DNA of 60,000 nt from Adiantum capillus-veneris (Eukaryota > Streptophyta > Polypodiopsida > Polypodiales > Pteridaceae). The DNA lies in the NCBI GenBank assembly GCA_014529385.2, contig CM043960.1, forward strand, positions 39,485,281 through 39,545,280, read 5' to 3'. Numbering within the stretch: the stretch's first letter is position 1; each line of letters opens with the position of its first letter. Of this stretch, positions 43,960-56,664 are shown piece by piece. The notes below the pieces were generated by a model, which worked only from the letters and a program-made list of their open reading frames with translations, was not told where the DNA came from and did not search any database. The position numbers and the translations under genes are program-made.

Positions 43960-45090
43960 TCAAGCATGTAAGCAAGTTCAATTTTGTGTTCCTTAAGTCT
44001 TGCAATTTTTCTACACTACCAGCTTGGCAAACAGATGTTGCTTTGCTTAACAAAGGCTTACCAGTTAAAGGCAGTTGATAGCTAAGTTTCTTGAGCTATC
44101 TCCTTTCCATGTTGGGCATCTTAAGCTAATTTTATGATTCCCATCGAGGTGTACAATCCGACAAGGTCGATTAGCTATAACTACTCGACAAGGTCAATTA
44201 TACTTTGCCATGACATATATATGTCAACAGACGTGTCTGATGGCTATGAGCACAAACGTACTTATGTGAAGCAAGGCTTCAATTTAGGCATCTTGCATTG
44301 AGACTTCCCATGTTTGGAATATCCTATGAGCATACGAACTTGGGGGGGGGGGGAGCTTGGCAAGTGTTTGCATGTTATTTTATTATGTGCCAAGACGGCA
44401 TATATGGTGCATGTGACAACTTTCAATGTGCTACCACAAGGAGGGAAAAATCAAAGCTTTCAGGAGTACGGCTCCTTGTATTAGATGTTCTGACTTCCGA
44501 TGCTTAGGACAACGGTTATCAAAATCGGTAAGTAAGTTACTTTTCAGTTTTAGTTTTGCAATTATTAACTTTTGCAATATTTTTTACAATGCGAACTTGA
44601 GAAGCAAACGTCGCTTCAATCGAGTGGAAATAAGCAGTTGGATGTACTTTGATAGCTAAGCTTCCTGAGCTATTAATTTCAAGATTGGGCAATCGAAGGA
44701 TTCTCAATAAGATATTCACTTTGGCAAGGCCAATTTCCTTTATGAAAGCTCGACAAGGTTGACTCTTTTTGCTTTGACACATGTGTGTCACCAGGCGCAC
44801 GAGTTAGCTATGAGCACTCTGGTTGCGTTCTATTTCATCTTTTTGATGAACTTATGTGAAGCAAGGCTTCACTTCAGGGCATCTTGCATAAAAGTTTCCA
44901 AAGTTTGGAATATGCTAGTAGCATACGGACTTCGAGAAACTTGGCACAATGTCTATCTAATTTTCTCTTGGAGGTCGCTATGACCCAAGCCACGATGGCA
45001 TGTGGGGTACATCCGATAGCTCTCAATTCTCAGCATATATGGCTACGAGCTAGCTTCAAGCAACGGCTAGTCTTCTTAGAGGGGTGACAA
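43960..45090. repeat. Diverged ~580-bp tandem duplication
   Basis: Two consecutive copies share a series of landmarks in the same order: GATAGCTAAG (44077 and 44651), CTCGACAAGGT (44187 and 44748), GGCTATGAGCAC/AGCTATGAGCAC, CTTATGTGAAGCAAGGCTTC (44261 and 44851), GTTTGGAATAT, GAGCATACG/TAGCATACG. The period is 560-590 bp. No coding sequence recognised in either copy. Confidence 0.75.
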
Positions 45091-45239
45091 GGTTAGTAGA
45101 TTTCAAGGTATGCTTGTTTTTTTTGCGAATGAACCTTCCATTTCAAAAGGACTTTTCTAATGTGCACTACAAAGTGCTTTGCCAAACTTCATGCAAAGCA
45201 AGGCTTCTCTTATGTGCCAAGGAACTATCACTTGCCTTT

Positions 45240-45715
45240 AGATCAAGTATAATGGCACACATGTTTAAGGATGGTTTGAAGGTAGTCAAGCATTGTGATG
45301 CTTGGGAGTGATTGGGGAGGCCTACCACTAAGGATATGATGCCACCGCATTCTGTTGCACCACTAGATCCTTTCATGAAATGAGGATTAGATTTAATGGA
45401 AACTCTTCAAGACTACAAAGGGAAAGAACAAATATATTGTGGCAATTATAGACTGTCACAAAGTGGGTGGAAGCTCAGGCACTACCAAACAAGATGTCTT
45501 GGCAATCTACAAAATTAATCTATGAGAATATCATCACCATGTCTGGATTTCTTTTAGAGTTAGTATATGATAATGGCACATAATTTATTAATGAAGTAGT
45601 TGAGAAACTAAATGAGGAATTTTCAATCTAGCCTCGTTGATCCACTACTTACTATCCTTGAAGCAATGGTCGTGCCAAGAGCTCCAATAAAATTATTAAA
45701 TGCATTTGCATTGTA
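45240..45715 (+). pseudogene. Ty3/gypsy integrase fragment
   Basis: Plus-strand translation gives V-V-K-H-C-D-A (end of the H2C2 zinc-binding domain), L-G-R-P-T-T-K-D-M-M-P, G-L-D-L-M (first catalytic Asp region), and after a frame change K-W-V-E-A-Q-A-L-P, V-Y-D-N-G-T (second Asp) and N-G-R-A-K-S-S-N-K (catalytic Glu region, Glu not present). Several stops interrupt it. Reverse transcriptase and LTRs were not found nearby, so it is an isolated relic, similar in type to the integrase at 17340-18500. Confidence 0.75.
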
Positions 45716-46631
45716 ATTTGGAGGCACTTGTCTCACAAAGACTAAAATGCCCTTCGCTCCAAGAGAAAATTAGAGAGAGAATTTGTAAAATGAGCATAGA
45801 GTGTTTAACTTTGCACCCAGCCTTAGCTTATATAGAGAAATCATTTGCTCCTTAGGACAACCAACTTGAAGCTTCCCTTTAGGCTCCAATTACCACTTGA
45901 CCTTCTCCTTAGCCTTGCTATCTACGTTTGCAAATTTTCCTTCTTATATGCACCCTCGATCATAGGTCGGAACCTTGTCTACTTGTTGCAATCCATGGCT
46001 AATCTTGGCGCCTTTGTCCTTGTGTGTTGCAGTCATACTTGGCATGCCTAGCCATCCAACCTATTCACACACTTGCTCTTGGTATATCTTTAGGGCCTAT
46101 GCTCTGTCTAGAGACCTTAGCTACTTTTGAATCTTCTAGATTCACTGATATTTCAATGCTTGTCACTTTGTAAATATGTCAAGTTTTACTTGATGTCTGG
46201 CATTTTCACCCCCTTAACCTAGATCTTTGTCCTCTATGATCACTTTGAAGGGTGTAGTTAAAAAAGAAAATTTTTATAGCATTCAAAACTTGTGCTAAAC
46301 TAGGTAAAAATTGATTATGGTTAACTTACCATTTTTTAACTTGGTGTCTTGTCCAAAATTGGATCTTATATTTCCCCTTGCAATATGTACTTACCACATA
46401 GCTAAAATTGAGTTAAAAAATTTGTTAATCAATCTAACGACCCCATAAGAGATAATAATTTTTTATGTACAAAGATATTTTTTTTAATGATCATAATGGT
46501 TAGATATATGAAGTACTTGTTAGTCTAAGACTCTCTATAGAGTGGAAAGTCTATTACTATTTTCTCCACCCCTTCAAAAGATGTATTGCCCTCAATGATT
46601 GCTAATTACCTAGAAGCTTAAGTTGCTACTC
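45716..46631. other. Non-coding interval with a dispersed repeat
   Basis: No gene recognised. A 65-bp segment (46137-46200) recurs at 49164-49230 and is listed as a finding. Confidence 0.4.
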
Positions 46632-46860
46632 AACTACAAAGATACTTGACATATGTGTCCCATGCCATAAAAATCAATCCATGCAGCTAAGTAGATTCGT
46701 TTTCCAAAGATACCAGTCTGCTTGATCAAAACAAAGAAAAACAAATCCAATGGAAATTCTTATTTAGCTACATAGATACTTGACAGGTGTGTCCCATACC
46801 GCATTGCAAGGAAATTCATGCAATTAAGTGAAATCCTCTTCTAATAATATTGGTGGCCAA
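46632..46860. repeat. 134-bp period tandem duplication
   Basis: GATACTTGACA(T/G)(A/G)TGTGTCCCAT occurs at 46641 and 46775, followed in both copies by ATGCA(G/A)(C/T)TAAGT and TCTTTT/TTTTCC-rich sequence. Copies are diverged. Confidence 0.7.
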
Positions 46861-47850
46861 CTAAGTTGCCTCTTGCACCCCAATTCTAAGAAATAAACCA
46901 AGGGCCTAACATTTAAGTGGTTGGCAAAAATAGGAGCCTCTCATGTAAGTATCTACCGAGGGACTAACCAAGCGGCCATGCATGTGTTACCTTTTTACCC
47001 AATGATCTAAGAACTATCAATGTCAAGTTCCTCAATGGGTACCCAAGCCACAAATTTCATATTTGATTCAAATGCAAACTTGCAAATGATATGAAGACTA
47101 TACTAACCTTCCTCGTGTTTAGTCAACCCACATCAATATTGTTCTTAAATCCATTGGCAAGTACTACCGAGAAAAATTATTCCCTCATAGTCTCACTCTA
47201 TCATAGATCTATTGCCCTTGCTGCCACAAGGCCTTGACATTGTCCTCGCACTAGCCCCCTAAATTAATACCGAGGCTCTTCTCAATGAATCTAACTTGCT
47301 CAACGTCTGTGACATCATTTTATGAAACTTTCTACAATATAGGAAAGAAAAATTAAATGAATAATATACCCAACCGGTCATATTGAAAAGCGGGCTTCAC
47401 TTGTACAATTCTATATTCATGCTATATAGAGTTATCTTAGCATGGCCGTCTTATAGTATTTTACATATGACTTTCTTGCATTAAGGTCTTATTACTCTCC
47501 CTACTCGACTCTAGCTATATAACAAATCTTCACACGAGAGTATATGTAGCCCAAAAACTTTGAGTTGCCGCCTTTTCTATATGGGTAATGACAAACTCAT
47601 CAATCTACTCTAGAAATGATGAGCTACTTGCCAATCAAACATGCTTGACAAAATGTTGAGAGAGAGATATTATACCCATATGAAGTGCCACTTGCACTTT
47701 AAATTGAATACTGCCACTTTCATCTTTTGTGAACCTTTGTGATCTTTGCCCATACTTGGTAAATTCCTCACTTAAAGCAAAGAGAATATTTGCATTGTCT
47801 TAAAAATTATTCTCTTTCAACATAAAGCCTTGTCACCCTACTCCACTTAA
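46861..47850. other. Non-coding interval
   Basis: About 1 kb in which neither strand shows a recognisable coding segment, RNA gene or element boundary. Confidence 0.35.
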
Positions 47851-48046
47851 CCCACTTGGCTAAGGATATATGTATCAATTAGATGGTCTATCTCACCAAT
47901 TGTGCCTTGGCACTACAACTAGTATGGCCCAAACATTTAACGAGTAACCCACTTTGGCTAAGGATATATGTATCAATTAGAAGGTCTATCTCACCAATTG
48001 TGCCTTGGAACTACGCCTAGTATTCCCCAAACATTGAACAATTAAA
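47851..48046. repeat. 98-bp tandem duplication
   Basis: TAAGGATATATGTATCAATTAGA at 47861 and 47959, each followed by GGTCTATCTCACCAATTGTG and CCAAACATT. The two copies are about 90% alike by eye. Confidence 0.85.
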
Positions 48047-48853
48047 AGAAATCACACGAAGATATTTCAAAGAACTTTGTAAGTCCTTCCATCATTGGTT
48101 GCCCATTTTGTCTTGGTATGCATTGTAGTGCATCTTATTTTATTTATTACATATTCTTGTGACTACCAGAGACTCGTCATTCAAAATGACCATAGTCTCA
48201 AAGGTCTTGACATTGGTCAATTACAATGAGTCCATAGGCTACTCACTTCGAGAACGGTATAGCTCATGAGTACTTGCAACACCTTTGCACGCCTTCTAGT
48301 TTTCATGTGTGAATGAAGGGGCTCCCCCTCCCTTGGGATGCACTAGATATAGTGCTAAGCATGGGCCACCAAAGAATAGGCTACAACCTAGCATCCTCTT
48401 CTTCCCCCTCCCCCTTTTAACATCAATGGGAGTTTTTTCCTTGATAACTTTATTTAGACACTCTCTCTTTCACTCTTTATTCATTACTCTTAGAAAGAGA
48501 GGCGCTCTTCTCCAAAACCACAATTCTAGTGTGTTTGGTTAAAAATTGCAAATTCTCAGCTGGATTCCAAGCTTACCTTTAAGAAAAAAATTGGCAAAAT
48601 GGCACAAGTTTTAGTGTAAATATCGATCAAAGATTCATATTTTTTGTTGTTACCTAAAGAACGATAAAGTTTTAAGTGAGTTTTTTTTTCTCAAGACAAA
48701 TTAGGCAGACAATCTGGATTTATTTAAATGCCCACTTTTTGACCTTGAAAATTAAGGCCCAATGAAGTCACAACCAGGGTTATGTTCTCATTCTCAACTG
48801 GGAAATTTACACTACCAACCAGGATATGCGACCATTATGAGAGAGAACTCCCT

Positions 48854-48857
<4 letters not shown>
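48047..48857. other. Non-coding interval
   Basis: No gene recognised on either strand; C/T-rich patches at 48395-48416 and 48842-48857. Confidence 0.35.

Positions 48858-48905
<48 letters not shown>
48858..48905. repeat. (TC)n microsatellite
   Basis: About 24 TC units, preceded by CCTCCCTCCC. Confidence 0.95.
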
Positions 48906-48906
<1 letters not shown>

Positions 48907-49075
48907 GATTCCTCCCTAACTCTCTTTGAAGGGACTTTAAAGGAGAATCAAGGATAAGTACAAGTGTGGTAATTAAAAAAGAGAATGGGCCTAGTTCTAT
49001 AAGTACCAAGAGGGTTCAAGAAAGAGCAAGGTGATGCAGGTGCAGGTGATGACAATGTTGCAGCAGCCATGGGAG

Positions 49076-49078
<3 letters not shown>

Positions 49079-49163
<85 letters not shown>
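49079..49163. repeat. Compound (TC)21(TA)11(GA)10 palindromic array
   Basis: TC at 49079-49120, TA at 49121-49142 and GA at 49143-49163. The GA arm is the reverse complement of the TC arm, so the whole array can fold into one long hairpin with a TA loop or stem. Confidence 0.95.
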
Positions 49164-49540
49164 TAGATTCATTGAATTTTCAGTGCTTGTCACTTTGTAA
49201 ATACGCCAGGTTTTACTTTGATGCTTAACAATAATGGTATGAACCAAGGGAATTGCTTAGTATACTAGCTTGCCAATAACACTCTAGGCATTCAAAATGG
49301 CTTTCAAGGTCATGACACAACATGCACCATTTAGGTTAGTTTGCGCTCAAGAATCCATTGTATCTCTTGAGTTTTATGTTCCTAAACTCCATGCTGCCAT
49401 GGAATATGACCTACAAAACACCCACACTATCAGGGAATGGCTAGAATGATTAACTAAAGAAGACGAAGTGTGCATGTATGCACTGCTATATGTGTGTGGC
49501 CTCCACGACCTAAGAGAAATGGGAGAAGAGAAGAGAAGAC

Positions 49541-49542
<2 letters not shown>

Positions 49543-49587
<45 letters not shown>
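49543..49587. repeat. (GA)n microsatellite
   Basis: About 22 GA units. Confidence 0.95.
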
Positions 49588-49589
<2 letters not shown>

Positions 49590-49979
49590 CAATGTACAAG
49601 CAAAAGAAGAGAACTAGATCCATTAAATTTAGAACTATTACGTTTATAAATATTATCTGTAATCATGTGCACTATTTTTTATGCAGGCTTTAGGAGGTTG
49701 AATCCATAATGTTGTACAATATGATTTCACTACAATCCCCCCTATCAAGTGTTATCCACTTTTTATTTGGTGGCTTCTATAATTTTTAGGTAGGTTGTAG
49801 GTTTTTCAAGCTTCAGTGAAGGCTCGTCTAGCTTTTGAGATTACACCATAGGTTTGGGCTTACAAACTTTTATTTATTATGTAATTATAATGTGCAGTGA
49901 CGGGAGTCAACCCATCATGGAGGTAGTGTCTATACTTTTACAATTTAAAGTGCAAGAATTAAAATGATCTAAAAATTCA

Positions 49980-50560
49980 AGTCATTGACAAAAAAATGTT
50001 TTGTAGCAACACTAAGAGATGCAGCACCTAGATCATCGTCTTCTTCATCTTTAATCCAACTCACTCTTGCTTTGTTCTTATAAAAGGACTCATGCTCTAT
50101 ATGATTAGTTATTCCAAAAATGGAATATTTGACTTGAGGTTTACCTTAACCATGATTAAATGTAGTGACAATAGTAGGCCTTTGATGTTGCACGACAAAA
50201 GTTGGGTTGCAATATACTTTTTGAGAAGATTTAGTACTATTGGAATTTACACATTCTTGTTCGTGTAATGAAGCAACCAAAACTTACAAATGTTAGGGCA
50301 TTAAGATTCTACAAGGTAGTGACTATGTTTCTCTATTGTGACAAATCCTGTAGACTCTTGAGAAGCACTCAGATAACATCATCTTTGTCAACTTTGGCAT
50401 TGATTCTAGCCAATTGCAACATGAGAATGCACATGCTTTTAAGATAATTCATAAGAGTTGTGCTTTTTTCATGATGAGAGAAAAAAGCTAAACCTTCAAA
50501 AGAATTTTGGCATTCTTCATCTATGCACCAAAAAGCTTGTCCAACTCCTACCATGCTAGC
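49980..50560 (-). pseudogene. Decayed copia gag fragment
   Basis: Minus-strand frames carry a UBN2-like gag segment (L-M-N-Y-L-K-S-M, A-R-I-N-A-K-V-D-K-D-D, L-L-K-S-L) at about 50480-50340, and further on G-K/I-T-N-H-I-E-H at about 50120, which looks like a zinc knuckle whose three Cys have all been replaced. Stops and frame changes interrupt it. No protease or pol follows. Confidence 0.5.
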
Positions 50561-51913
50561 ACTGACGTATTTATTCCCACAATATGATGTATATACTCGT
50601 TATTAAGTGTAAGCACAATGGTCACAAATGATTTTCCTTCCCTTTTAATCCACTAGAACTCGACATGTTGGGTTGCTGCTCCGCTTTGCTAATAATGCTC
50701 CATAGATTATCGCACATTAGATGAAATTTCATTTACTTACCAAGTGTGGAAATTTGTACTGTCGAATTTATCCAGCTTTAGTGAAAGACTTTGAGTGGAA
50801 GATGCCATAGGATCAATTATAATTTAGGCAAGTATGCTACTTAAATATCTCCAATTTGATTTAAGTTGAAGACAAAGTCCAAAAAATATCGAGCCAAAAA
50901 TAATCCTCTTCTAGAAGTCAAGTTCCAAAATAATATTCATGAAAGTATTAAGCTAGAATTTTTTAGTAGTACACATAAAATTTCTTTGTTGTGTCCAAAA
51001 AATTAGAGAGCAAGATGTCAAAAGTTGGTTGAGACCAATGACTCAATTCAAAGAAGCCAAAAAAAAAAAGAAAAAAACAAGTGAAAGGGTCACAATGGCT
51101 TTCTAAACCAATAAGAAATTGATAAAATCATTAGTTTGAGTTTAACTAGAATTTTATAAGGTAAAGCATTGTTCAGGAATATCTCTTTAATTAAGGGTCT
51201 GAGTTTCCTCCTTGCAAAAAAGTAAACCAGAAATAGTAGTCGAATTTTTGAATTTGCAACATTTTTGAACTAAGTTCTCACATATTTCACCATTTTTTCT
51301 TCCCTTTACCATGCTTTGCTCATTTAGTGTATATATATATATATGTGTGTGTGTGTGTATGTGTAAAATAAATAAATATATGTATGTGTGTATGTATGTA
51401 TATGTATAGAATTTACTAGAATTATGCAAGGTGAAGCTTCACTTTAGCATTCTAAAAGAATAGAATGCAAGTGAAGTCAAGCCTTGTAAGGATGTGAAAT
51501 GAAAGGTGAGATTCATTAAATATTTTAAAATAGAGATAACATTTAAGGTAAGTCTCCATCGTGGCACTGAAAAAAATGAAAGTATGCCTAACCCAACTCA
51601 ACACTAAGGCTTCTTTAGAAAGCCAAAAATAGTGTGAACACCGAAAAATAAAGATGGCTTTCTATAGAGATAGCGTGATGAGCCCCTCTACCCTAGAAAG
51701 CCTCAATGCCTTTCCCTCCTTCTCCCATTCACATTGCCCAAAGTGTGCAAAGTCAAAATCTGATGTCAGGTCTATCTACCAATTGTCTTAGGCCTTGTGA
51801 CTTCATTGCTTTCCTTGCTCGGTGCGGGACAATGCTCAAGTCTTGCACCCACACTTCTTGATGAAAAGGACACTAAAAGTTCTTGTTTTCGAGGGGTAAG
51901 TACCACCCATTAG
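50561..51913. other. Non-coding interval
   Basis: No gene recognised. A/T-rich, with a TATATATATATGTGTGTGTGTGTATG tract near 51330-51360. Confidence 0.4.
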
Positions 51914-52570
51914 TGTTGGTATACTTGCAATGCCCACCTCTCTCAGTTTTGCCAACACAATATATGTTGCACAGTTTGTAAGGCCCCCGTATGAAGAGAA
52001 GCAAATGGTGCACATATATTTGGTGGATTCCAGCTTTGCACGCTGATGAGATCTCTATTTGTGATATTCTTTTTTGCTGAAATATCTTGGCCGGACGATG
52101 GTTGGAAGACAATCAAAAAATGGCCGTCCGGTGAGCCGGTTGTCCGTGGTCTTTGGCCGGTAGCCGGATTTCCTTGGCCCATGGCCGAGTTCTAGGAGGA
52201 CTTGTCTGCCCAAAAGCGGCTACATATGGGCGCATGGGAGAGTCCTACTTGGACTTGACACATGGGCATTTAGAGGCTCCCTTACATCCATATAAGGAGG
52301 CCTTCTCATGAGTAATTCGGTAGAATGTGTGCACACTTGACGCACACAACACATCCTTGTGTAAGGATTGTTAGTCCCTTGTATTCCTACTTGCTCTAGT
52401 TGTCTAAAATCGCCATCTAAACTCTACCTTGACAGTGCATGGGTGGATGACGCCATCACTTTGTAATAGTGTGCTAATCTAAAGTTTTTGATTTGCCACT
52501 AATCTACTTTGCATTGTCTCTCTCTACTCTCCTTACTACTAGAACCTTATTGTATTCTGCATTTCTTTCA
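51914..52570 (+). repeat. 5' LTR of the decayed copia element
   Basis: Starts TGTTGGTATAC and ends TTTCTTTCA, followed at once by the PBS. CATATAAGGAGG near 52290 is a plausible TATA region. Confidence 0.95.
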
Positions 52571-52582
52571 TGGTATCAGAGC
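52571..52582 (+). other. Primer-binding site, tRNA-iMet
   Basis: TGGTATCAGAGC directly after the 5' LTR, with no spacer. Confidence 0.9.
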
Positions 52583-52642
52583 ACTAGGTGCTCGTAGCTA
52601 AGAAAATACGAGAAGTACTTGTATTACTTTGCAAAATAAATT

Positions 52643-55600
52643 ATGTTGGCATCTTCAAGTGCTGTTGCCGGTGCTACTCCACTTCGCATTCGTCCACCAG
52701 CATTCACCAAAGGAAAGCGTGACAGCACCAACTACACATTGTGGAAATTCAAATTATTTGCAATTTTGGATTCATATGAATTGTTGGATACGGTGTTGGG
52801 GCCAAATGGTGCAGACTCAGAGCCCACTGCAACAAATGATCCGGAAAATCCAAGCGTGTAATTCCCCCGGATGCTACTCTTCTACGTGCCTGGAAAAGAA
52901 GGAATGCAGATGTATTATGCGGCATTGTCATGTGTGTCAGTGATTCTGTCCTCACTTTGGTTCAGCATACCACTAAAGCACATGAAGCTTGGAACATATT
53001 GGCTCACCAATATGAGGCGCACAATCACACCAAAATTCAAAATCTAGAAAATCAGCTTACTAATGGAGAGAAAGTGGAGGCCTTTATCAAGCGGATTAAG
53101 GACCTCCAAGATCAATTAGCTGTCGTTGGTGTGGCTATTTCTCGAAAGATTTAGCTCAATGCTGCATTCGCATACTTCTGGCAAGATATGATGGTCTCGT
53201 TACGGCACTCAACACTCAGGTTTGTCCAACCCCTTTTATGTTTGAAGAACTGAGTGCAATGTTTGTTGCTTGAAGAGGAGCTACGACTCGGGACCAAGGA
53301 TGGTGGAGGTGATGCAGCCTTCACAGCCAATGCAAAAGGAAAGGGGACTACGTCAAATGCTTCTAAGAAGAATCCCAATAAGACAAAATTTTCAGGTAGC
53401 TATTTTTACTGTGACAAGAAGGGTCATGTTGTTAAAGACTGCAGAAAGAAGAAAGCAGACGAGAAGAACGGCACCATGAAAGATTCTTGGAAGGAAAGAG
53501 AATCCGCCAACAATGCTGAGACAGACCTTGAACTATGGACCGTCATAGAAGAGGTATGCTCATCAGCACAAACTCCGCTTGTTGATGGTTCTTGGATTCT
53601 AGATAGTGGTGCATCCCGACATATGACTAGTAAGAAAGACTGGTATAGTTCCTGGAAGCCTCTACAAGAACCTGTAAGTGTAATTGTTGGGAATAATGCC
53701 AAATGTCCAGCCGAAGGGTCTGGGACAATTTCCTTTTTAGCAGCTACATGTGAAACTAAAGAGCTCTCTAATGTGTTGTACGTGCCTCAAATCAAGAAGA
53801 ATTTGTTGTCCATTGCTACAATCACTATTTGTGATCTTGAAGTTCGTTTCAAGAAAAATGGAGCATAAATCTTGGATTCTAAAGGGAACACAATGGGAAC
53901 GGGTGTAAGGTGCAACAACCTCTACAAACTTTTTGCACTTACGATCACTACAGAAAAAGGTACAACTCAATTAGGGCATGAGAGATTTGGTCACTTAAGC
54001 ATTGTCGTGCTAAAATAGATGCAAAAATCTAGGATGGTGGCACACATGCCGCAAATCTCATATATGAATGAAGTTTGTGAAGCTTGCATGACGGGCAAGC
54101 AACAAAGAAAGGCATTTCCACAAGAGAGTAGTAATCGAGCTCAGTCTCCTCTAGAGTTGGTACACGCAGATCTCTGTGGAAAAATGTCTACATCCGCTTT
54201 GGGTGGATCTTTCTACTTTTTGCTGTTAGTTGATGACTTTAGTAGAAGGATGTGGGTGTATTTCATTTGTGAGAAGTCTGAAGCTTTTGGAAAGTTTAAA
54301 ATGTGGCAAAAGCTTGTAGAAAATGAAACAGGAAAGAAGGTGAAGAAGCTTCGCACAGATCGAGGAGGAGAATTCATCTCAAATGAATTCAATAGTTACT
54401 TCAACGAGCATGGCATCAAACAACACCTTACTACAACTTACACACCACAACAAAATGGAGTTGTGGAGCGTCACAATCTGACGGTGGTAGAATGCTCAAA
54501 GCCAAGGGTATGCCAGATTCCTTTTGGGCCGAAGCAGTAAGTATAGCAATGTGCATTCTCAATCGATGCTACACAAAGGCTTTGAAAGGGAAAACGCCTC
54601 AAGAAGTCTATTCTAGTAAGAAACCTTCGGTCTTGCATTTCAAAACATTTGGGTGTTTTTGTTATGCACATATTTTTGATTCACAAAGAACAAAGCTAAA
54701 AGCCAAAAGCAAGAAGTGTGTATTTCTCGGATACAGTGAAGAGTCTAAGGCTTATAGACTCTATGATCCAGAAGCAAAGAAAATTCTCACCAGTTGAGAT
54801 GTGGTATTTGAAGAAGGGCCACATATGGTGGAGAAACCAGGTTCGTCCACTTTCTCATCAAATGAAGAAATAACTCACCATGTGCCGGACCAAAGTCAGG
54901 TAAAAAATCAAGAGGAGGAGTTGTTCGATGAGGAAAACTCAAATAAATCTAACCAATCTGTTGTAGCTCAATAGCTTTTTGAAGCTTGAAACCCTCAAGT
55001 TCACAATCCTCATGAAGAGGAGGGGGTTTGCGACGGTCAAAGAGAATAGAGGAGCAAAGGAGAGCCTCCAAACACATCATCAACACGGTTCTCATGACAG
55101 AAATTGTGGGCTCTATGAAGGAGCCAGCCTCCATCGATGAGATGGCTGATCCAAAGTGGAAGGAAGGGATGCAGTTTGAATACGACAGCATCACAAAGAA
55201 CGACACTTGGGAAGTAGTGGATCGGCCTCCAAAGAAGAAAGTCATCGGCACAAAATGCATGTACAAGCTCAAGCATAAAGCTGATGGCTCTTTGCAAAAG
55301 TACAAAGCCACGCTAGTAGCACAAGGATTCTCTCAAGTCAAAGGGTTTGATGTCAGTGACACCTTTGCTCCCACAGCTCGAATGACAATTATTCGTCTTG
55401 TTCTTGCTCTTCCTGCTATCCATTTATGGGTTGTTTACCAAATGGATGTTGTGTCTGCATTTTTTAATGGACTTCTCAAGGAGGAGGTGTATATTGAGCA
55501 ACCACCACGGTTTGAGAGGCCTCATTCAAAACAGAAGGTTTGCAGATTGAAGAAGGCTTTATATGGCCTAAAACAGTCTTCAAGAACATGGTATGTCAGA

Positions 55601-56635
55601 ATTAATAAGTTTTTAAGAAAAATTGGCTTTAGAAGAAGTGCTTCTGAAGCAAATTTATATGTGCTTAGAGAGAATGGAAAACAAGATTATTATCTTGTAT
55701 GTCGATGACTTGATAATCACAAGTGACTACAAAGCACTCATCCAACAAACCGGTGAGAGTTTGAGTTTTGAATTCAAAATGACAGACTTAGGTTTTTTGC
55801 ATTATTGTTTGGGGATTGAGGTTTGGCAATCCTCAAAAGGTATCTTCATCTCTCAACAAAAGTATCCAATAGAGATCCTAAAAACTTTTGGCATGATGGA
55901 TTGCAAACCTGTGAGCACTCCACTGGAGGTAAATGCAAAACTACTCTCCATGGAAGATTCTTCTCCCTTAGTCGACATTAAAAAGTATAGAAAACTTGTG
56001 GGAAGCTTAATTTTCTTGTGCAACACTAGGACGGATACTTCTTTTGCAGTAGGTGTTTTAAGCAGGTTTTCCAACCAACCAAGAGAATCTCACTGGAAGG
56101 CAGGTATGCGAGCTGTTAAGTACATCAAAGGTACTTTGGGCCATGGCATTGGCACAAACACTCTTATTGGGTATTGTGACTCCGATTGGGCAGGAGATTG
56201 TGACTCTAGAAAGTCAGTTTCTGGATTTTGTTTCTCACTTGGTTCTGGAGTGTTTTCTTGGATCAGCAAGAAGCAGCCAACCGTTGTTGTTTCTTCATTG
56301 AAAGCAAAGTATAAAGCTGCTTGTTTTGCAGCTTGTGAAGCACTTTGGCTAAGGCGAGTCCTCATGGACTTAGGTGTTTCCTTCATTCAGCAACAACACT
56401 TCAATGCGACAACCAAAGTTGCATGGCGATTGCCAAGAACCCTGTCTTCCATGCACGCACAAAGCATATTGAGGTTCAGTATCATTATGTTCGAGAGCTA
56501 ATTGAGGATGAAATTGTGGAGCTAGAGTATTGTCCTACTGAAGATAATTGTGCAGATATCTTCACCAAAGCTCTAGGGAAAGACCAGCTACTTCGACATC
56601 TTCATCAACTTGGAGTTGGCACACGGCCAACATAG
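52643..56635 (+). pseudogene. gag-pol: Frameshifted copia gag-pol
   Basis: Starts at ATG 52643 and ends at TAG 56633-56635; the reading frame changes at least five times (about 52860-52930, 54495, 54800-55030, 55690, 56390) and has in-frame stops. Segments: gag (52643-53250); zinc knuckle Y-F-Y-C...H...C with the first Cys lost (about 53400); protease D-S-G-A-S (about 53600); integrase H...C-E-A-C (about 53980-54100) and core L-R-T-D-R-G-G-E and V-E-R-H (54180-54480); reverse transcriptase (55060-55800) with Y-V-D-D at about 55700; RNase H (56160-56630) in which the conserved E-A-E of S-x-x-E-A-E-Y is K-A-K. Not functional as a polyprotein. Confidence 0.9.
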
Positions 56636-56654
56636 AGCATCTTTGGGTGTTCAT

Positions 56655-56664
56655 TGAGGGGGGG
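56655..56664 (+). other. Polypurine tract
   Basis: TGAGGGGGGG directly before the 3' LTR at 56665. Confidence 0.75.
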
